From assembly GCA_021029095.1 (NCBI GenBank), contig JAJOHG010000513.1, forward strand, positions 1 to 15,899: DNA of 15,899 nucleotides, read 5' to 3'. The position numbers were made by a program, and so were the translations under genes. This document shows positions 8,447-15,899 of this stretch, piece after piece (within the stretch, counting starts at the first letter, position 1; every line of letters starts with the position of its first letter). This stretch comes from Phellopilus nigrolimitatus. Its lineage: Eukaryota > Basidiomycota > Agaricomycetes > Hymenochaetales > Hymenochaetaceae. Under the pieces are notes generated by a model. The model saw only the letters and a list, made by a program, of their open reading frames with translations. It was not told the origin of the DNA and made no database searches.

Positions 8447-11400
8447 CTACTTCTTCGAAAGCGCCTGCAGCTGGACGAATTCACAGTAGTCACCCTTTAG
8501 GTTGAGCAACTGATCGTGTGTCCCCGACTCGCTAACGCGCCCGTCTTTAAAGAAATAGCTATTGAAGAGAAATTTAGTCAGTATTTAGAATTCATGATAT
8601 ATGTCAGGCCAAAACGTACATGCAATCCGCGTTTTGAATGGTTGACAGACGATGTGCAATGGCAATCGTAGTCCGGCCTCTGGCAGCCTTGTCGAGTGCC
8701 TCCTGTACAACCTTCTCCGAGTTCGAGTCAAGCGCGGACGTCGCCTCGTCTAGCAGTAGCACCTTGGGGTTCCGAAGCAGCGCACGTGCTATAGCAATAC
8801 GCTCTATTGCGTTTGAGACGATCCATCAGCGATCTATGATCAGACACTTTACTTTTAAGAAGTCACTTACGCTTCTGGCCACCAGATAATTGCGAGCCTT
8901 TACCACCGACATTCGTATCAAATCCTCTGCAGATGACCGTCAGAATAAAATTGATGATAGCGGAAAAAGAATTACGCACTGAGGCAATGATTGAATGAAG
9001 TCCAGGATATTTGCGTTGCGACAGGCCTCTTCGATATCTTCCTGCGTAACCTCTTCGTGTGGCTTCGTTGCGCCGAGCAGGATATTAAAGCGGACAGTGC
9101 CAGCATATAAAGTCTACGAGAAGGATGTCAAAATCAAAGATTCATGAGCTCATTTGATAAACGAGGCATACAGGTTCCTGGGAGACGAGTGCAATATGTT
9201 TTCTGTACTCTTGGATGTTTAGCTTCGAGATATCTTGTCCATCGAGCTGTGTGAAAGAGCTTCATCAGCAAGCTCGACGCTGACGATCGTACTCGGATAC
9301 TTACGTAAATGTTCCCGGCCAAGGGATCGTAGAAGCGTTCAATGAGCTGGATCGTTGTACTCTTCCCGCAGCCAGAGGCACCCACAAGGGCGATGTAAGT
9401 GCCAGGCTCAACCTTGAGGTTCAAGTCACGCAGCACGCGCACACCCGGACGGGTCGGATAGCGGAAGTGGACATTCTCAAAGCGAATTTGGCCCTGCACC
9501 TCCTTAAGCACCGCTCCCTCCGTCGACTCTGCGTCGATTTCGGGTACTGAGTCCATGATACGGATGATGTCTGAACCTGCACCCTTCGCAGATGAAATAT
9601 CAGGCACGAAAGAGAAAACATTGCCGGCTTGGATGGAACCGAAGGTGACACTCTGCGTATACGGGACTCACGGTCAGCACATTCAATCATTTTCTGTGGG
9701 ACAGAGAAAACCACGCACGAAAAGACACACGAAGAACGCCGTCGTGCCGTACTGGAACTTGCTGACGCCTTGCGCACCGTACCAGAACACGAGCGCGATA
9801 ACAAAGAACATCATGGACTGCGAGAGGGCGTATATGAGGTTCGACCAAAGAGCTGTACGCTTCGAGTTCCGCAAAGGCTCCTCAAGGGACTCGCTATAAA
9901 TCCTTAGGCAGTCCTGCTCGCGTGTCAGCGAGGCAACAGTGCGGATTGCGCCTGCAGCCTCGCAAGCGATCTGCGCGGACTGTTCATGCGCCTTCTTGTT
10001 GTCCTGGTCTTTCAGGACGACGACACGCTATATAATTTGGTTAATACAAGACACTCAGAAAAGAAATGTTGAGAGCCTACGAGTCGGATGTATCCAGCAG
10101 AAACAAGGAGCGGCATGCAAGCAATACCGACAAGAGCAAGTTTCCATTGAAAAGCAAGGCCGATAATAGCTCCTGAAATGATGGTCCCGACACTTTGGAC
10201 AATCCTGTGAAGCAAGATGTTGTTGTTAATACCGTGCAAAAATAACAAGCAAATGAACCGAATAGCTACGCACGTTCCGAGAGTAACCCCAGCAAGGCCG
10301 TTCACTTTTTGAGGATTATCGCTCAGACTGGCGGTAAGAGAGCCAGTCTAAAAGAAAATGGCGGTTTATGTAAGTATTCGTAATCGACCAACGATTTCAA
10401 GAGAATAACTCACACTATTCTTTTCTTGATCAAAGAACTCGACTGCATTTCATGTTGTGAGTAACTCCAAATCAATGATAAAGTCGAGAAAAAACGCACT
10501 GTCTTGTCGCAGAATAGCCTTGAAGGACAACGACCTCAGTCTGTGAGTCAAGTTGGCCGCAGCTGACGCGAACTGGAAATTCTGTACACCGATGCAAACC
10601 ATAGAAATAAGAGCGATGATGAAGAACCTATAGTAAGACAGAGTCAACGCGTGCTTAGGAGCATGAAGATGATAGACGAGCACAGCACACTCACCAAAGA
10701 GCATTGCGGTCGCCCTTGTGGCGAAGAATATTATTATCCGTTTCTTGAAAAGTAGACACGGAGATGGCTGGAATCAAGTTGTTTAGTATGCGGGAGTGCC
10801 AAAGTATTCACCCTAAACTCACCGTAGACAATACCGAACGCAGGGTACACTATACCGGTACCTAGAAGAAAAAAAAATAGACAATTATATCAGCCCCTCA
10901 CAGTCTAAGACGAGAGAAAGTAAACGAAGGCAACATACATATCGCGAACAAACTCCCAATGAGATACACCTTCCAGATATCCGCTTGAAGGGCGCCAAAC
11001 CGCTTGAAAATGTAATAGAGTGAATAGTCCTTTTCCTCGAAGCGGTTATTTTCCTTCTGCTTATGTTCGATGATCTCACTCGCGAGAGAGCGGCCAGTGT
11101 TCTTGCGTCCAAGGGGGATTTCCTCCTGTGCATCCTGCATGTAGTCGTGGCGCGCCTCCTTTTCATCGCCCCCAATCTCACCACCCTCCGCCGAATCAGC
11201 CGCGTCAGTCATGTCCTCGTCGCCTGCATCTTTTGCTTCGCGCAGCTTCTGTGTCTGGACGAGACGAGCATAGTGACCGCTCGGGATCGCAAGAAGTTCA
11301 CTGTGTGTGCCCTGCTCAAGCACGATTCCCTCGCCCATAACGAAGATGCGGTCCGCATCCTTGATTGTCGACAGCCGGTGGGCAATCGTGATCGTCGTGC

Positions 11401-13497
11401 GCCCGGCAGCGGCCTTATCGAGCGCATCCTGCACGACACCCTCGCTCTGCGTGTCGAGTGCACTGGTCGCTTCATCGAGCAGCAGGATGCGCGGATCCGA
11501 TACGATTGCGCGCGCAATCGCGACGCGCTGCTTTTGCCCACCGCTCAGCAAAAAGCCACGCTCGCCGACGAGTGTCTCGTAGCCCAGAGGCAGCTTCGTG
11601 ATGAATCCGTCCGCGTTCGCCTTGATACATGCCTCTTTGATGAGCGCAAACTGCTCTTCTTCCGATGCGTGCTCCCATTTCGTGCCAATAAGTCCGTGTG
11701 CGACGTTGCCCTTAATTGTCGTCGCAAAAAGCACTGGCTCTTGCGAGACGAGCCCGATTTGTGAACGCAGCCACCTGACATTGAGCTCGCGAAGATCCAC
11801 GCCGTCGAGTTTGACAATCCCGCTGAGCGGGTCATAAAACCGCTCGACGAGGGAGACAATGGTCGACTTCCCAGAGCCGGACGCTCCGACGAGTGCAGCT
11901 GTCTTGCCAGCAGGGAACGTGATGCTGAGGTCCTTGACGATGGGAACGTCCGGACGAGAGGGATAGTTGAACTTGATGTGCTCGAGGACGATCTCGCCAG
12001 TGACAGTATCGGGTTTGAGACCCTCTGGGCTTTCAGTGTCGATAGTCGGAACACGGTCGATAGTAGAGAAAAGCTTAGCTGCAGCACCACGGGCATGCGA
12101 GATGGCTTGCATTTCCGGAGCGAGCATAGCCAGCGAGAACGAGCCAATGAGAATGGCAATGAAGACATTCACCACGATACCGGCGTCCGCGTGCTTGTGT
12201 ATAATAAGCGTCGTGCCAAAGGAGAACGCAAGCGCGTACGCCGAGTAGATGACAAAGAAGAAAATCGACAACCCAACGCCGTGGACGAAAGCAGCCTTAA
12301 GGTCGACGACGTGCGATTGCTCAATGTGTGCGTCATACAGCGTTGACAGGACACGCTGTGTTCCAAATGCCTGCGCGGTGCGGATTGTCGAGATAACCTC
12401 CTCCGCAATAGAGCCACCCTCCGCGACATGTTTCAAGGAGAGCTGCATGTACTTTGAGACGATCTTGTTCATGAGCGCACCGGTGATTGCAATGCATGGA
12501 AGGATAGACGAGAGCGCGAGGGCCAGTCGCCATGAGCGCACGTACGCGACGACGAAGCCCGTCACGAACGCCGCAAGGAACTGGACGGTAATCGCCACCT
12601 TCTCTGATATTCCTTGCTGAATTAAATCTAGACGAGCTCACTCAGCCTGCTAAACTACATGTGTATGAAGGAAATATGCTCACGCGTGTCGGTCTGGATG
12701 CGCGACGCGACTTCACCCGCCCCGACGTTGTCAAAAAACGCGATGTCTTGACGCAGAACGGCCTGAAGATATCCCTCGCGGACGCGCCTCGAATTCACTT
12801 CGCCTGTGTAGATCCAAGTGTACATGTAGACGAACACACAGACAAACATGCCGAGACCGATGTACACCAGATAGGATGCATCCAGCGAGGCTGCATGGCG
12901 AAAATTCTTGGCAGTTTCCTCAACTTGAGCGGCCGTCACACTTCCAGTTTTTGCCTCCTGAACCGCAGTACCAAACGAAACGAATGCTTGAGTGAGGTTA
13001 CCGAAGATGATACTCATCAAAGGCTGAAAGTGTGCAAATTCAGCTTCCGAATGCTAGATGCTAAAAAAGTACATAATATCACGCACCTGAGCAGCTCCGG
13101 CTGCAATGGCGGTGATGAGACCAACGAAGTTGAGGAAGAACTCAAACTTCGTGGTGTATCTGTACGAGAAGATCGTCAATAAATTCCATAAATGTAAGAT
13201 TCCGAGACGCCAACACCAATAGTACACTCACCTGAACAACTCCGAGAATGCCACTTCCTTCGGGATCTCCTCAACGAACACAGCATTGGTATCGCCACTC
13301 GGCCTCGGCTGCTTCTCCTCCGATTCTTCATCGTCACGGACCGCCTTCCTCCTCGAAAACATCCCGCCCTTCTTCGTCGCCTTCGGTACGACCGCTGAGG
13401 GGAGCTGGGACGTGTCATCTGCTGAGCCTGCCTTCTCGTTGACGCTGCCAGCATGTTTGTCCACTGAGGTCGCGGTGTCTGGCCGCGACACCGACAT
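8447..13497 (-). CDS. full-length ABCB/MDR-type ABC multidrug exporter
   Basis: Exons in coding order: 13497-13232, 13159-13087, 13023-12684, 12627-10939, 10861-10823, 10767-10695, 10627-10500, 10442-10414, 10347-10274, 10204-10081, 10027-9719, 9652-9305, 9246-9172, 9113-8980, 8926-8871, 8803-8620 and 8558-8447. Introns are 53-77 nt, all GT-AG, and all phases close: 1350 aa, a usual length. Order is TMD1-NBD1-TMD2-NBD2. NBD1: Walker [10 protein letters not shown] (474-482), Q-loop Q522, LSGGQ (587-591), ILLLDE (607-612), His643. NBD2: GASGCGKST (1139-1147), SQEP, LSGGQ (1247-1251), VLLLDE (1267-1272), His1303. Both sites keep the catalytic Glu, so both should hydrolyse ATP. A charged acidic linker (about 686-756) joins the halves; residues 1-80 are polar and cytosolic. 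It should export lipophilic compounds across a membrane, as fungal Pmd1/MDR relatives do. Substrate is not readable from sequence. Confidence 0.96.
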
Positions 13498-13602
13498 GGT
13501 CGTCGGAGGTGAGTAACAAAAGAGGGGAAACGAGCCTAGCGATAAGGGGTGGGGTGGCAGACCAAGTAAGGGACGAAGACAGACAGAAGTTGCCTGCGAA
13601 CA

Positions 13603-13608
13603 TTTATA
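13603..13608 (-). promoter_or_regulatory. TATA box of the ABC transporter gene
   Basis: On the minus strand TATAAA lies about 106 bp before the ATG at 13497. The leader between is pyrimidine-rich with no ATG in its last 95 nt, and the start context is ACGACCATGTCG. This supports 13497 as the translation start. Confidence 0.6.
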
Positions 13609-15495
13609 CAGAGCATATAGCTAGTTTCGGGCCTTGCTTGTCACAGCCATTACGTGAGCTAATTAGTGGCCTCACAAAGCGATCCCTTTTCCCGCCTCGA
13701 TTCCTTACGATATTCGGAAAATGATCCGGGCCTTGTCTTACTTCTACTCGACAATTCGAGAGGCTTTAGCAATAAATCTCGGACTTTGCGAATATTCAGG
13801 ACATTTCTGTCTCTGTGTGTAACCCTAAACTGGGTCGAGACACGCACCCGCCGACATTACGCGTATGCCCTACGAGTCGGCCGCGTGGCTCAGCAACAAG
13901 CCGAGATGCGCTCAGCGCGGCCTAGCAACAGCTTGAGGATCCACTATCGAGTCACCAAGTCCATCACGGCGCGTTGCACGGATCCGCATACCCTCCGAGT
14001 CATATCTGTAGTTGACTGGTTGACTGTATGCAATGTATTGCGATTCATTCGCTCGTTTCGTGTAAGCCTGTGTTTCCGCGCGACGGTAGATACGACTCAT
14101 ACGAGATTCGGTCGTCTCGGATTCGCGCCCCGCGGACCAGGCCGCCGCTGAACCCGCTTACAGAATTACCTTAGTCAATGTGACTAGCCGTGACAAATTC
14201 CCATGCGTCTCACATCACTGCCACCATACGCAGCTGTTTTGGAAAGCGTTTTTCATTCCGTTCTTCACGTTTTATGCTGTTACATACCTTTTTTCGAGGC
14301 TACATAGCAGAAAAATAAGTACATGTACGAAAGGCTGGAGATCTGTTTCCAAAGATTGCGCATAAGATCGAGTAATTTCCGCAGCCTTCTATCTGATAAT
14401 TTTAATCAAGAAAGCAAATCATCAGTATTCACTCTCCGCGAACACAGTCCGATAGTACGAAACTCGGCCGGCACGCCACCGTAGCATGACTCGTTTCCCT
14501 TTCCCCATTCCATTCTACGATGCCGAACGCGCGTCTCAGCACAAATCACTCTCCGGCGCTCTGTGTTCATGAGTCCCCAGGGGTTCTGCTCCTTGAGACG
14601 GCTGGACGTTACAACCGGTCTGCCCTCCGAGTCCACTGCCAACAAAATTCTCAAGTAGCAACTTCCTTCAAAGCGAAAATAATTTCCTGATTTTATGAAA
14701 AGCGAGCGGGTCGTCCGAGTCCGACCTTGCACTTTTCAGACTTCGTTCGGACTAGCCGGTGTGCTGTCTGCTACGAAAATTAGCGGTGTCTGTTGCCGAG
14801 CACTGAAGACCTGTGGACGACAAGTAAATTAATTGCAACTCACACATCAGCATGGAATGCCCAGCCTCGTTTTGAGATCAGAGGCTGTAAGCTTAGAGCA
14901 ATGAAGGATGCCAAAAAAAGTCCACTGGCACTTAGAAACACGTTTTGAAAATCTGAGCCTGGGATAGCATACATACATATAGCAAAATCATTTCTTGGCT
15001 TCATAGATCACTCCCTAGATAATAAAGTGTGTCAGACGAACACATGTCTGTGGTGAATTTCTGATTACTTCGTTGACGATACACGGTCATAATTCTCAAC
15101 GATCCGTTCAGCCTGAAACTGTGCTCCAATGACTTGCATAGCCAAACATTGATTGATTCTGGACTCCCCAAACGTCGGGGGGCCCCATGATGCTGAGAGC
15201 ACATCAGCTATGTCTACAGCGAAAGGAACGATGCGAGTCATCTAGTAATTGAATATCGGCAATTTGAAGAACGCACTTCTATTTATGCTCCAGTATTCCA
15301 CGGCGGCATTTTTCTTAAATTTTCTCCGACTGATCTTTCAATCAAAAATTCCATATGACTCCTTCCCACACAACATGACTCGGTGAAATACACTCTAGTG
15401 GCCGAAGCCGAGTTACGCTGGAATCGGACGTTACATATTGGATCGGGACCAGAGAGTAAGGCCTTGACTTGAAGCTAGCAAAGTTGGAACAGGAT

Positions 15496-15507
15496 GGAGT
15501 TAACTCC
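15496..15507. repeat. 12-bp perfect palindrome
   Basis: GGAGTTAACTCC reads identically on both strands. It stands alone in AT-rich flank sequence with a partial echo, ATGGAGTT, about 30 bp downstream. It could be a dimeric factor site or chance. Confidence 0.4.
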
Positions 15508-15768
15508 GGAAAGAGAGAAGATATTAAATGGAGTTGTAGAGCTGAGAGATAATGGAAAGGGGCCAAAGGGTAGTAATAACAAGGGTCGGAAGATCACAGA
15601 CCATTGAAAAGGGGAATGTGATAGCCCCGCTAGAGTCACAAAATCAATTTCATCTCGTGTTGTTCATAGCGCCGAACCGTTCACAATTTCCTGTGAGTAC
15701 TAAGAAGTTTCATGACCTCAAGGCAAATAGAGACGTAGAGATCAACAAATTAACTGGTTCATTAACAT

Positions 15769-15800
15769 CACGTGCTAGACTATAACGCTCACGTGCCAAT
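15769..15800. promoter_or_regulatory. paired E-boxes with adjacent CCAAT box
   Basis: CACGTG occurs at 15769-15774 and again at 15790-15795, 21 bp apart (about two helical turns), and the second is followed directly by CCAAT at 15796-15800. This grouping resembles a promoter for a plus-strand gene beyond the window. Function is inferred. Confidence 0.35.
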
Positions 15801-15899
15801 TATAACTTGCCAGAACGCGTCAAGTCTGAATTCCCATACGGCAGATTCCGGACAGGTCTGTACGGCGTTGAGAGCATTTTAATCTTACATCCGGCACGA

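Larger units (their letters stand above)
13609..15899. other. upstream flank of the ABC gene, no gene recognised
   Basis: About 2.3 kb with only short frames. The longest are 13666-14151 (+, 161 codons, Arg-rich, overlapping the ABC promoter) and 14406-14732 (-, 108 codons); neither shows a domain, a signal peptide or splice-linked neighbours. Part of 13840-14160 is more GC-rich, the rest is AT-rich. The interval may hold distal regulatory sites of the ABC gene and the promoter of a gene beyond the right edge. No tRNA or mobile-element structure was seen. Confidence 0.5.

Noticed and set aside
11063..11764. Plus-strand open frame of 233 codons
   Set aside because: It lies antisense to the ABC transporter NBD1, whose motifs are unmistakable on the minus strand.
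13817..13830. Telomere-like TAACCCTAAAC
   Set aside because: A single copy with no tandem repetition; chance is sufficient.
13666..14151. Plus-strand open frame of 161 codons
   Set aside because: Arg-rich composition without a domain; it lies in the upstream flank of the ABC gene and has no supported promoter or splice partner.
14406..14732. Minus-strand open frame of 108 codons
   Set aside because: No recognisable motif, and no adjoining exons could be found.
15179..15186. GGGGCCCC palindrome
   Set aside because: Too short and low in complexity to carry meaning by itself.

Overview
The window looks like nuclear DNA of a filamentous basidiomycete, probably an Agaricomycete. The evidence is dense short GT-AG introns (53-92 nt), TATA boxes ahead of CT-rich leaders, and the gene types present. 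No prokaryotic, viral or transposon gene was recognised. The organism call is an inference from gene structure and family resemblance.

Layout. Positions 1-2350 hold no gene I can name; coding-like segments of unclear status lie at about 1612-2055. Four genes follow. (1) 2417-3743 (+), two exons, 421 aa: a fungal protein with a Pol-beta/PolX-like nucleotidyltransferase signature. (2) 3899-5059 (-), four exons, 306 aa: the U6 snRNA phosphodiesterase USB1, with both catalytic HxS motifs. (3) 5823-7859 (+), six exons including a 21-nt one, 566 aa: a secreted PEBP-like protein with a long Ser/Thr-rich tail built partly of tandem repeats and a C-terminus carrying two dibasic sites. (4) 8447-13497 (-), 17 exons, 1350 aa: a full-length ABCB/MDR-type ABC exporter with two complete nucleotide-binding domains. 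From about 13610 to 15899 I see no gene, only small palindromes and an E-box/CCAAT cluster at the right edge.

Genes 1 and 2 converge on 155 bp, 2 and 3 diverge from a 763-bp promoter region, and 3 and 4 converge on about 590 bp. Nothing suggests a shared pathway; this reads as ordinary gene-dense fungal sequence with flanks I could not assign. All four splice models were built by hand: every junction is GT-AG and every phase closes to one uninterrupted frame. The first USB1 intron is the least certain. I found no clear undescribed multi-gene system. The best leads are the uncharacterised nucleotidyltransferase-like family and the possible Kex2-type processing of the PEBP-like protein.
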